Source: Paenibacillus marchantiae (GTDB lineage Bacteria; Bacillota; Bacilli; Paenibacillales; Paenibacillaceae). From it: a stretch of 64,000 bases of DNA. Made by a program: the position numbers and the translations under genes. Within the stretch, counting starts at the first letter, position 1, and every line of letters starts with the position of its first letter. This document shows, piece after piece, positions 35,082 to 43,124 of this stretch. The stretch lies in NCBI RefSeq assembly GCF_028771845.1, contig NZ_CP118270.1, positions 4,836,001-4,900,000 of the forward strand, in the 5' to 3' direction. The notes beneath the pieces are model-generated. The model saw nothing but the letters and a program-made list of their open reading frames with translations, did not search any database and was not told the origin of the DNA.

Positions 35082-35232
35082 CCAAGTGCTTTCCTTTTTT
35101 TCTTAGCGTTAGCAAAACATTCAGCCTTTGTTTGCTTAATGGAATTACTTTCCTCTTCCGTAAGCCAGCTAAGTATCTGTAGCACAAAATCCATAACAAG
35201 CTGCCCGATCCCCTCGAACTCCTGGTACTTCC
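35082..35232 (-). pseudogene. Serine recombinase/resolvase remnant, copy 2
   Basis: The - strand reads KYQEFEGIGQLVMDFVLQIL, then SWLTEEESNSIKQTKAECFA, NAKKKRKALG: the end of the catalytic domain and the helix that leads into the DNA-binding part of serine recombinases. A stop lies 5 codons upstream and the frame breaks after a run of G. The catalytic serine region is gone. The next stretch (35233-35400) contains another unrecognised open fragment (RVNGNLCDAKRNLYDVFFKD). Confidence 0.6.
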
Positions 35233-35536
35233 ACTGCCATCAAGCCAGAATGGATATGTTTAGCTGTAGCTTCACGATGAACACACCAGCTCAGCCAAAT
35301 AGCCCCCGGCCTTATCCTTAAAAAAAACGTCGTACAGATTACGCTTCGCATCACATAAGTTGCCATTGACTCGACCGTATGGACGTAACTTCTTTGGTGA
35401 AATGAACAAAATTATGAATTCATCAGTTATCAGATAGCGACTCATGCTACGGCCGTGAGTCTCTTACATGCACAAAAAACTGGAATCTGTCCGGTTTAAA
35501 TCCCTTATATATTCCCGTAGAATTAAATTCACAACA

Positions 35537-35582
35537 ATACAAAAATATATAAATTATCCCATATATTTATATATTTTTGTAT
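35537..35582. promoter_or_regulatory. 18-bp perfect AT-rich inverted repeat upstream of xynC
   Basis: ATACAAAAATATATAAAT and its exact complement separated by 10 bp, ending 97 bp before the xynC start. No T-run follows and no gene ends here, so it is better read as an operator or regulatory structure than as a terminator. The remaining 35401-35678 has no gene. Confidence 0.5.
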
Positions 35583-35678
35583 GAAAGAGGGTGATACAAG
35601 AAAATTATTTGCCCAAAATAAGATCTAGGCTTGCTTATTCAGGTTGATAAAATTTAGTTTTAGAGGAGAGTGTACGTT

Positions 35679-36947
35679 TTGTTATTCAAATTGAAGAAGT
35701 CAATTAGTATTCTTTTGGCCCTTCTGACTGCCCTGCCGCTAATATTAACTCCAATTCAGGCTTCGGCTGCCAGCGATGTTACTGTAAACTTGTCTTCTCA
35801 AAAGCAGCTTATCAAGGGATTTGGGGGAATCAATCATCCGGCCTGGATAGGAGATTTGACACCATCGCAAAGAGATACAGCATTTGGTAATGGACAAAAT
35901 CAGCTGGGTTTTTCAATTTTGCGTGTCTATATTGATGATAATAAAAACAATTGGTATAAAGAATTGCCTACCGCAAAACGAGCGATTGAACAAGGGGCAA
36001 TCGTCTTTGCGTCACCATGGAATCCTCCAAGTGATATGGTGGAGACATTCAATCGTAATGGGGACACCACGGCCAAGCGACTTAAATACGATAAATATGC
36101 TGCGTATTCACAGCATCTTAATGACTTTGTTTCTTACATGAAATCCAACGGTGTTAATCTCTATGCAATCTCCGTACAAAATGAACCGGATTATGCGCAT
36201 GATTGGACGTGGTGGACGCCTCAGGAGATGCTTCGATTCATGAAAGATTATGCAGGCTCCATTACAGGAGCGAAAGTAATGGCGCCAGAATCCTTCTCCT
36301 ACCTAAAAGAAATGTCAGATCCCATACTGAATGATCCTCAAGCTTTAGCAAACATGGACATTTTGGGTGCACATACGTATGGTACACAGTTTAACAATTT
36401 CCCTTACCCACTTTTTAAACAAAAAGGTGCTGGAAAGGAACTTTGGATGTCGGAGGTATATTACCCTAATAGTAACGCGAACTCAGCAGATAATTGGCCA
36501 GAGGCGCTGGATGTCTCCTATCACATCCATAATGCGATGGTAGAGGCAGATTTCCAGGCTTATGTATGGTGGTATATTCGTAGACAGTACGGTCCCATGA
36601 AAGAGGATGGCACCATAAGCAAACGGGGATATAACATGGCCCATTTTTCCAAGTTTGTTCGACCAGGCTTTGTAAGAGTTGAAGCGACGAAAAATCCGGA
36701 TACCCAGACGTTTATCTCTGCTTACAAAGGAGACAACAAGGTGGTTATCGTAGCAATCAACCGAGGTACTTCCGCCGTAAACCAAAAATTTGTATTGCAG
36801 AACGGGAATGCCTCAACCGTATCTTCCTGGATTACGGACAGCACTAGAAATCTGGCAACCGGCTCTTCGATAAACGTCACTGGCAATTCCTTTACTGCTC
36901 AACTTCCTGCCCAGAGTGTTACCACATTCACAGCTCCATTAAAATAG
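35679..36947 (+). CDS. xynC: Secreted GH30 (subfamily 8) glucuronoxylanase
   Basis: 422 aa from the TTG at 35679 (GAGGAG about 10 nt upstream; no ATG available). Signal peptide residues 1-30 ending ASA. The mature part is nearly colinear with Bacillus XynC: GFGGINHPAWIGDL, general acid/base E169 in VQNEPDY, nucleophile E259 in WMSEVYY, and WWYIRRQYGPMKEDG with the arginine that grips the 4-O-methylglucuronate side chain. A C-terminal beta-sandwich side domain completes the fold. It cuts glucuronoxylan next to GlcA branches, outside the cell. It stands alone on the + strand, preceded by a large palindrome. Confidence 0.95.
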   Translation: MLFKLKKSISILLALLTALPLILTPIQASAASDVTVNLSSQKQLIKGFGGINHPAWIGDLTPSQRDTAFGNGQNQLGFSILRVYIDDNKNNWYKELPTAKRAIEQGAIVFASPWNPPSDMVETFNRNGDTTAKRLKYDKYAAYSQHLNDFVSYMKSNGVNLYAISVQNEPDYAHDWTWWTPQEMLRFMKDYAGSITGAKVMAPESFSYLKEMSDPILNDPQALANMDILGAHTYGTQFNNFPYPLFKQKGAGKELWMSEVYYPNSNANSADNWPEALDVSYHIHNAMVEADFQAYVWWYIRRQYGPMKEDGTISKRGYNMAHFSKFVRPGFVRVEATKNPDTQTFISAYKGDNKVVIVAINRGTSAVNQKFVLQNGNASTVSSWITDSTRNLATGSSINVTGNSFTAQLPAQSVTTFTAPLK

Positions 36948-37037
36948 TAACATGTCCGATCGCCTCACACTTTTCCTTGCATAAATGTTGATGTCCTCAT
37001 ATTAAAATCGTACCGCAAATAAACGCAAAACCCTTGA

Positions 37038-37070
37038 GACAACTTCCAATGATATTCATTGGGAGTTGTC
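37038..37070 (+). terminator. Hairpin downstream of xynC
   Basis: 15-bp stem GACAACTTCCAATGA / TCATTGGGAGTTGTC with one mismatch, 90 bp after the stop codon. Confidence 0.65.
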
Positions 37071-37096
37071 TTCATATGAATGGTCAAAACCAGAAT

Positions 37097-37152
37097 AAAA
37101 GACAAAAGCGCTCCCCTGTCTAAAACACAATAGGAGTGCTCTTGTCTTTTTG
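37097..37152. terminator. Bidirectional terminator closing xynC and the 17-kb operon
   Basis: Stem AAAGACAAAAGCGCTCC / GGAGTGCTCTTGTCTTT with A- and T-tracts on either side. It sits between the convergent xynC (+) and the esterase that ends the - strand operon. Confidence 0.85.
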
Positions 37153-37206
37153 TTCTTGTCTATTTCTTGAACATGAACTCGTTATAGGCTTTTCCTTCCA
37201 CTCCTT

Positions 37207-37980
37207 TTAATATTGAAAAATTAATTTGGAATATTGATACAGATCGTTCTTCCATACAGGCCAATCATGTCCACCGCTTTCCTCATACCAAATATGAGGT
37301 ACTTCGTGTTGTGTCAAATAACCGTGCAACTGTTCGCTGATTTGCTTGAGGTTATCTTGGTCACCGCAGGACAACCAGAGCAAACGGAGAAGCGATGACG
37401 CTTCTGATGGATTCGGGAGGAGCAGCTCCGGGGCTTTGGTGTTTGGAGCTGCGGAGAACGCACCGATCCAGGCAAAATGGTTCAGATTGTTCAATCCGAT
37501 ATTTAAAGACTGGCCTCCGCCCATGGACAAACCTGCAATTGCCCGGTTCTCCCTTTTCGTCCGTACATGGTAATTCGATTCAATAAAAGGAATTAAATCG
37601 TGAAGTAAATCGGATTCAAACGTCTCGAATGCTTTTATTTTCTCAGGATCAAACAGATCTCCCTCAGCCCTGTCGTTTGGCATTGCGCGACCATTAGGAA
37701 ATACGACAATCATCGGCTCAAGCTTTTTATCGTCGTACAGATTATCGAGAATCACTTGTGGATTGGCATGATTATGCCACTCGGCTTCGTCTCCACCGAT
37801 CCCATGCAAAAGGTAGAGGACGTTATACGTATACTCAATGGAATATCCGGGTGGAGTATACACCATTGTTTTGCGCGAGTTCCCAACGGTTGCCGAGAAA
37901 TATTCCACCATTTCCATGTTGCCGTGTAGTATGTTTTCCCTGTACTGGTCATACCCTTCTGGTGCTGTAGTTATCATCAT
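37207..37980 (-). CDS. CE1-like (feruloyl/acetyl) esterase, no signal peptide
   Basis: 257 aa from the ATG at 37980 (GGAAGGGGAG upstream); the longer frame overlaps the preceding gene's stop and is rejected. Alpha/beta hydrolase of the esterase-D/XynZ type: YLLHGIGGDEAEW (56-68), nucleophile elbow AGLSMGGG (149-156, Ser152), and His in GGHDWPVW. Family members release ferulic or acetyl groups from xylan side chains. With no export signal it should act on imported oligosaccharides. Last gene of the operon. Confidence 0.85.
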   Translation of the reverse strand: MMITTAPEGYDQYRENILHGNMEMVEYFSATVGNSRKTMVYTPPGYSIEYTYNVLYLLHGIGGDEAEWHNHANPQVILDNLYDDKKLEPMIVVFPNGRAMPNDRAEGDLFDPEKIKAFETFESDLLHDLIPFIESNYHVRTKRENRAIAGLSMGGGQSLNIGLNNLNHFAWIGAFSAAPNTKAPELLLPNPSEASSLLRLLWLSCGDQDNLKQISEQLHGYLTQHEVPHIWYEESGGHDWPVWKNDLYQYSKLIFQY

Positions 37981-38032
37981 ATTCTCCCCTTCCAACATGC
38001 TTCTTTTGTTGCTGCTAAACAGGATGTTGTGA

Positions 38033-39325
38033 CTAATCAACATAACCAAATCCCAGAATCGTAAATCGTTTGCCCTCGTGGCCTTCAGCCATCTCAATCT
38101 CCACCGTGTGCTCTCTGGAATGCTTTTCATCGTACAGGATTACGGCATGGCAGTGTGTCCAGTTCACTTGATGCGGATCGGCTGTCTTCATCAGTGTTCC
38201 GTCCACTCTAATATTCGCGGTTCCAAAATCCGCCCTTCCGGAATCCTTGAACACCAGAATAAGGCGCTTGCTCCGGAGGATCAGCTTAAAGCTGTCTTTA
38301 CCCGCTACGTTCTGCCCCGTATGCATCCAGTTATTAGGAAATAGCGGTGTACTGTGTGCATGATCATCCATCTCTGTCAGTTGCAGATCGGTATCCGTCT
38401 CCCGAAACCCACCCGCCTCAATCCGGGCGATCCTGTCGCCATTCAGACGATCAAGCAGCTTCGTGTCAACAAAGGCATTTCCGAGCAGCGGTGGCTTTTC
38501 ATTCGCGTTATCTTCCTCATCCGGGGCGGATCGATCCGTTACGTCGAACAACCAGCCCAGACAGTCGGCCATAATATGATGTCCGGCATTGGTCGGATGG
38601 TAGATGTCATGGAAAAATTGCTTTTTGGTAATGACATTGCCCTGTTCCTTCGTCCACTGGAATTGCTCCACCACAGCATCTTTTACACTCACCATAGGCA
38701 GATCATAATGCCAGCCAACAGGAGTCAGGCGATCCTGAAGATTCCAGTCATTCTCAAACACACTGAACAGCAGAATGACGGCTGGTTTGTTGTTAGCGCC
38801 AAGTGCCTTGAGCACCAGGCTCTCGTAACAAATGCCTTTGGTCTCATCGTCTGCATCATTGACGGCAAACTCCACAATGACAATATCAGGCTGGACTGTC
38901 CCGTCCCGCAGCACATCCCGATCATAGCGGACAATGCCCAGCTGTGAGGGAGTGCCGCCTACGCCTGCCTTGATCAGACGAATCGGACTGTCATCCGATG
39001 GAGCGAACATATGCTTGAAAATTTCATGCGAGCGATAGGCGTAACAATTCAGATGAAGAGGAACGGCGCCTGCGCCGTGGGTAATCGACCCGCCAATGTA
39101 AGCGATGGTGACCGGCTCGCCGCGTTTTGCTTTTTCAATAGCAGCCTTCAATCTAGTGTTGTTTCCTTTGTTCAATAGAGATTTACCAATCATGTCACGA
39201 TAAGCCTGTGACTCGGGATCAACCGGCGGCTCATTCCCAGCTTCAGCAACCCCAACAGGGTCACACGGTGCCGTCGGACCTTCCTTTTCATTTGCCGAAT
39301 CCGCTGAATTGTTGAGCATGGACAT
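38033..39325 (-). CDS. SGNH/GDSL-type esterase with C-terminal sandwich domain
   Basis: 430 aa. SGNH blocks: AYIGGSITHGAGA (nucleophile Ser80), GVGGTPSQLG with the oxyanion Gly, FAVNDADD (Asn), and HDIYHPTNAGHH with catalytic Asp/His near residues 229-240. The C-terminal part (about 290-430, RLILVFKDSGRADFGTANI, ILYDEKHSREHTVEI) resembles the accessory domain of two-domain carbohydrate esterases. It probably removes acetyl groups from xylo-oligosaccharides. No signal peptide. Starts 131 bp after the GH5 gene, with a hairpin in between. Confidence 0.82.
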   Translation of the reverse strand: MSMLNNSADSANEKEGPTAPCDPVGVAEAGNEPPVDPESQAYRDMIGKSLLNKGNNTRLKAAIEKAKRGEPVTIAYIGGSITHGAGAVPLHLNCYAYRSHEIFKHMFAPSDDSPIRLIKAGVGGTPSQLGIVRYDRDVLRDGTVQPDIVIVEFAVNDADDETKGICYESLVLKALGANNKPAVILLFSVFENDWNLQDRLTPVGWHYDLPMVSVKDAVVEQFQWTKEQGNVITKKQFFHDIYHPTNAGHHIMADCLGWLFDVTDRSAPDEEDNANEKPPLLGNAFVDTKLLDRLNGDRIARIEAGGFRETDTDLQLTEMDDHAHSTPLFPNNWMHTGQNVAGKDSFKLILRSKRLILVFKDSGRADFGTANIRVDGTLMKTADPHQVNWTHCHAVILYDEKHSREHTVEIEMAEGHEGKRFTILGFGYVD

Positions 39326-39405
39326 CCGTCATCCTTTCCATCAACAAAGGTTTTAATTGGGTCACTGAAGCGTTTTATGAAGCACGCTAATAAACTTCAG
39401 GTATA

Positions 39406-39448
39406 CTCCAAAAGCCTTGCTTAAATTTGCTAAGCCGGGCTTTTGGAG
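39406..39448 (-). promoter_or_regulatory. Intra-operon hairpin between GH5 and esterase genes
   Basis: 11-bp stem CTCCAAAAGCC / GGCTTTTGGAG enclosing a second GGCTTA...TAAGC stem. No T-run follows, so it is more likely an mRNA-stabilising or partial attenuation structure than a full terminator. Confidence 0.5.
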
Positions 39449-39455
39449 ATACATC

Positions 39456-41156
39456 TTAATTGTTAACTGCGACAAATTTCCATTGCTGATTGGTTGCGTT
39501 TGTAAAACCGTTTTGCTGTAATTTGGCACCGTCTGCCGTTGAGGAGCCTGCGACCTCTATGGCCTTATTGCTGTTGACGTTTATAATACTCCAATAGCCA
39601 TTGCCCAGATCGTTGATTTTAAAATGCTGCGCGGTGGTATTCAAATTGCTCATGAGTTGTACTGCCTCTCCGTTGTTACTTGTCCCATTACGAATGTCGA
39701 TGACCTTATCGGGCGAATTTACACTCGTCAAACTGTAAATTCCACTAGCAATCTGGGTCAGGACCCACTTTTGAGGATTGCCGCCCAGATCAGACCATTG
39801 CTGAAGCTGCAAATTGCTCTCATTTACCCCACCCGGTACATCAATAACCTTACTCGAATGTCTTGCCACGATCTTGTAGGTTGCCCCCGGTGTCAATCCG
39901 GTTGATGGAGTGCCACCGTTCGGGTAAGACTGTGCCCGTTCATAGAACCAATTGAACAGAAAACGTCCCATCGCGCTTCGTGAAGCATCACCGTCCCATT
40001 TCAGGCCTGCCGTTGGATCGGCAAAGGAGCTTCGTTCCCCGGCATCCAAAATGAAGCCGTTCATATGTGCTGCAATGCTGACATTGCCTGCCGCGTTGAA
40101 AATGGTCTTCGTATTGTTGCCAAAACCTTCATTACTACCGTTGAACAGATTCCAGTATTCGGAATCGCCCGGCTTCGTTTTGAACCACGTGACTTCGGTG
40201 ATGTTAATCGGATATTTATCAGCCGCAGCCTTCACATTCGTATTCCACTGATCTTGCAGAATCGACATGTTGTCATGCGCTCCGTACCCCGGATACCAGT
40301 GAACGGCATAACCGTAATTGTTCAAAGAGTCTGTTAAGGGATGGCTTGCTGTCAGACTATAGAATTGGTTGTACCCCAAACCAGCGGCCCAGATAACATT
40401 ATCTGCGCCTTGGCTGCGGATGGTTGAGATGATGGAGTTCTGGAAATTGCGCAGATCATTCCAGTGATCCACAAAGTCGTTCTCGCCGTTGTAGCCGCCC
40501 CAATGTCCGTTAGCATACGATTTAACCGGCTCATTGATTAGCTCAAAGTGTACGTTGTCTGCGCTTTTAATTTCCGGGCGAGAAGCGAGATAACCCCAGA
40601 TTTGATTGAACTTTTGCAGATTGGCTGCGGTCGTAGCTTGATCATCCTTCAATGTGAAGTCAAGTCCGAGTGTAACATAGACACCTTTCGTTTTTGCATA
40701 TTGGATATAAGGGATAATGACGTTCTGCGTTACAGTTTGTACACCAGCAAAATTATAAGTGCCTGCTGCTACGTCTCCCATGTCCTCGCGGTCAATGAAC
40801 AGACGAATCTGATTCATATTCCAGCCGTGGCTGCTTCCGTATTTAGGACTTGTACTTGTAAATGTATCGGTAATGTCTTTCAGATAAGCCAATGTAGCGG
40901 CATGGCGGTTGTTGCCGTTTCGAGTGAGATAATAGTTGCTGTTCTGGTAGGTCCAGTAGGCTCCTGAGGGCTGATGCCAGCCACTCATTACGACGGGTTG
41001 GTTACTGCTGTTCACTAGATTTTTCCCACTGACGTGAAGCTTGCCCATAGGCATGCCAACCCACGCGTCCGCGCGACCCGATCCGAGTGGCGTGATGGAC
41101 AGCAGCAAAGCCAGAATGAGCATAAATTTACAGTAATTCAACATCTTCTTCAACAT
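39456..41156 (-). CDS. Secreted GH5-type glycanase with C-terminal ricin-type lectin domain
   Basis: 566 aa from the ATG at 41156 (CAGGAGGG upstream); the 52-codon longer frame is rejected. Signal peptide residues 1-30 (FMLILALLLSITPLGSGRAD). Clan GH-A catalytic barrel with acid/base E209 in HFELINEPV and nucleophile E321 in NITEVTWF. Residues 423-566 are a ricin-B-like beta-trefoil (YKIVARHSSKVIDVPGG, NLQLQQWSDLGGNPQKWVLT, repeated QxW motifs), a CBM13-type xylan or galactose binder. The exact GH5 subfamily is not assigned; an endo-acting xylan or arabinoxylan activity is inferred from the operon. Confidence 0.82.
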   Translation of the reverse strand: MLKKMLNYCKFMLILALLLSITPLGSGRADAWVGMPMGKLHVSGKNLVNSSNQPVVMSGWHQPSGAYWTYQNSNYYLTRNGNNRHAATLAYLKDITDTFTSTSPKYGSSHGWNMNQIRLFIDREDMGDVAAGTYNFAGVQTVTQNVIIPYIQYAKTKGVYVTLGLDFTLKDDQATTAANLQKFNQIWGYLASRPEIKSADNVHFELINEPVKSYANGHWGGYNGENDFVDHWNDLRNFQNSIISTIRSQGADNVIWAAGLGYNQFYSLTASHPLTDSLNNYGYAVHWYPGYGAHDNMSILQDQWNTNVKAAADKYPINITEVTWFKTKPGDSEYWNLFNGSNEGFGNNTKTIFNAAGNVSIAAHMNGFILDAGERSSFADPTAGLKWDGDASRSAMGRFLFNWFYERAQSYPNGGTPSTGLTPGATYKIVARHSSKVIDVPGGVNESNLQLQQWSDLGGNPQKWVLTQIASGIYSLTSVNSPDKVIDIRNGTSNNGEAVQLMSNLNTTAQHFKINDLGNGYWSIINVNSNKAIEVAGSSTADGAKLQQNGFTNATNQQWKFVAVNN

Positions 41157-41259
41157 AATCCCTCCTGAGCTTGAATGGTCAAACGTGAAAACAGACGGCA
41201 TCACCTCCTTCACTGAACTATATTGGGCTCGCCTTCGTAGCCCTTCTGATGGAGAAGCA

Positions 41260-42201
41260 TCATCCAACGATGCCCGTGCGTTCAACACTCTCCACGAAAT
41301 AACGCTGTACAAACAGGTAGATGATGATCAAAGGCAAGATGGCCAGTAAAATCCCGGTATCCTGTATCATGCTTAGATAAAAAGGATCGGCTTTGGATGC
41401 ACCATCGCTTACCTGCTGGGCCAGATTATACGGTAGCGAGGACAGCTGGGTGGACATCACTTTGCTGGACGTCAGATAGGTTGTCGTATAGAAGCTGTCA
41501 TTCCATTGCCAAACGAAGGAAAATAACAGCACCGTAACAATCGACGGTATCGCATTGGGCAGCATGATGCGTGCAAAAGTGCGGCTGATGCCAGCACCAT
41601 CAACGTAAGCCGCTTCCTCCACTTCCTTGGGAATGCCTCTGAAAAACTGGCGGAAGATGAAAATATACAGCCCTGCCTTGAGCGAATTGGCCGTTATGGC
41701 AGTCAGAATAAACGGCCAGTACGTATTCAGCAGATTTGCGGGTTTGCCAGCGATCAGCGTCATCAGTCCCATCAGATCAAAGCTCTTCAAATTCAGGTAC
41801 ACCGGAATCAGGATGGTCGTTGGCGGAACTAGAATGGTCAGGATGACTCCCGCAAACAACAGATTGCTCCCTTTGAATTTCAAGCGGGCAAACCCGTATC
41901 CAGCGAGTGCGCAGGAGAGCGTCGTCAAAATGGTCGTTGTTGCAGACAGTGCAAACGTATTGAGCAAGGTGGCCCAATAATCCATAACACGAATGGCCTG
42001 CTTGAAATTCTCGATGGAGAAATTTTGCGGAATCCAGACCACGACGGCCGAATACAGGTCGCTCTTATCCTTGATGGACGTCGATATTTTCTGAAATATC
42101 GGAAACAGGATCACGAAGGAGAGCCCGGTAATCAGCGTGAACCGCACAACGGACCACAGCCAGCTCTTCCACTGCTCAAGTGACAGCAACCTTGAAATCA
42201 T
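41260..42201 (-). CDS. Carbohydrate ABC transporter permease (MalG/LplC type), second pair
   Basis: 313 aa from the ATG at 42201 (AAAGGGGG upstream). Six membrane segments. EAA loop EEAAYVDGAGISRTFARIML in the C-terminal third contacts the ATPase. It begins 21 bp after the partner permease. An extra segment LAGKPANLLNTYWPF between helices is somewhat long for the family. Partner binding protein not adjacent; see the two SBPs at the operon start. Confidence 0.88.
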   Translation of the reverse strand: MISRLLSLEQWKSWLWSVVRFTLITGLSFVILFPIFQKISTSIKDKSDLYSAVVVWIPQNFSIENFKQAIRVMDYWATLLNTFALSATTTILTTLSCALAGYGFARLKFKGSNLLFAGVILTILVPPTTILIPVYLNLKSFDLMGLMTLIAGKPANLLNTYWPFILTAITANSLKAGLYIFIFRQFFRGIPKEVEEAAYVDGAGISRTFARIMLPNAIPSIVTVLLFSFVWQWNDSFYTTTYLTSSKVMSTQLSSLPYNLAQQVSDGASKADPFYLSMIQDTGILLAILPLIIIYLFVQRYFVESVERTGIVG

Positions 42202-42221
42202 CAACCCGGTCAACCCCCTTT

Positions 42222-43124
42222 CTAATCTTGATAGAAGACACGTTTGGAGAAAATAAGTGATACGATGACCAGAATGACGGCAATTGCCACGAAGTACACC
42301 CACGCCATGGCTGAACTCAGTCCAAAATCAAATTTGACAAAGCCTGTATCACGAATGAGGGTAGTCATAGCATTGTTGGCAAAGGAATCGACAATGGTAT
42401 AGATCACGTTAACGAAAATAAGTGGGCTGACCATAGGGATCGTAATTTTCCAAAAGGCTTCATACCCCGTAGCCCCTTCCATTTTGGATGCCTCGTACAG
42501 CTGGGGCGATATGGTTTGGATGCCTGCCAAAAAGATAAGAATCTGCACGCCTGATTGACTGACGATCTGATAAATGCGATCTACGGCGCCGCTCAGATAC
42601 ATGACAACCCACTCGCCCAGCCCCGCGTCCAGCATCAGGTTTTCGATCTCAAATGTGCCCAGGGCACTGCCACCCATACTGCTCTGGTTAACGGCCTCGA
42701 TCAGACTGGTGCTTTCCAGTGCCATGATGACGCCTGATGCCAAAATCACCGGCAGAAAAAAGATTGACCGCGCTATGGCCCGCCCCGGAAACTTCTGATT
42801 GAGAATGACGGCAAGGAACAGGCTGAATATAACGATGAGCGGCACATTGACGAATACATCCGTTATGGATCCGATCAGCGCTCGGTTGAAGCTGGTATTG
42901 ACCGTCAGCGCCTGAATATAGTTGGCGAGACCTGTGAACTGGATGGATATGCCCTGCGCGTTCGCCTGAATTGAACTCAGGCTGTAGCGCAGGGAAGCCA
43001 GCAGCGGAACAAAGAAGAACAGGACAAAGCCGATAAGCCAGGGAAGCACATAGATCACTCCCCAGGCCGCCTTCTGCTGAGCATAGGTTCGGCGTCCCCA
43101 CTTTCGTTTCAGTAGCGCTTTCAG
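42222..43124 (-). CDS. Sugar ABC transporter permease (MalF/UgpA type), second pair; probable CTG start
   Basis: 300 aa if started at the CTG at 43124, which overlaps the stop of the preceding gene and yields a basic cytoplasmic N-terminus (KALLKRKWGRRTYAQQKAAW) before the first helix (GVIYVLPWLIGFVLFFFVPL). The nearest conventional start, GTG at 43058, would begin inside that helix. Six membrane segments; EAA loop YEASKMEGATGYEAFWKITI. A GGTGG sequence 9 nt before the CTG can serve as ribosome site. Confidence 0.8.
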   Translation of the reverse strand: MKALLKRKWGRRTYAQQKAAWGVIYVLPWLIGFVLFFFVPLLASLRYSLSSIQANAQGISIQFTGLANYIQALTVNTSFNRALIGSITDVFVNVPLIVIFSLFLAVILNQKFPGRAIARSIFFLPVILASGVIMALESTSLIEAVNQSSMGGSALGTFEIENLMLDAGLGEWVVMYLSGAVDRIYQIVSQSGVQILIFLAGIQTISPQLYEASKMEGATGYEAFWKITIPMVSPLIFVNVIYTIVDSFANNAMTTLIRDTGFVKFDFGLSSAMAWVYFVAIAVILVIVSLIFSKRVFYQD

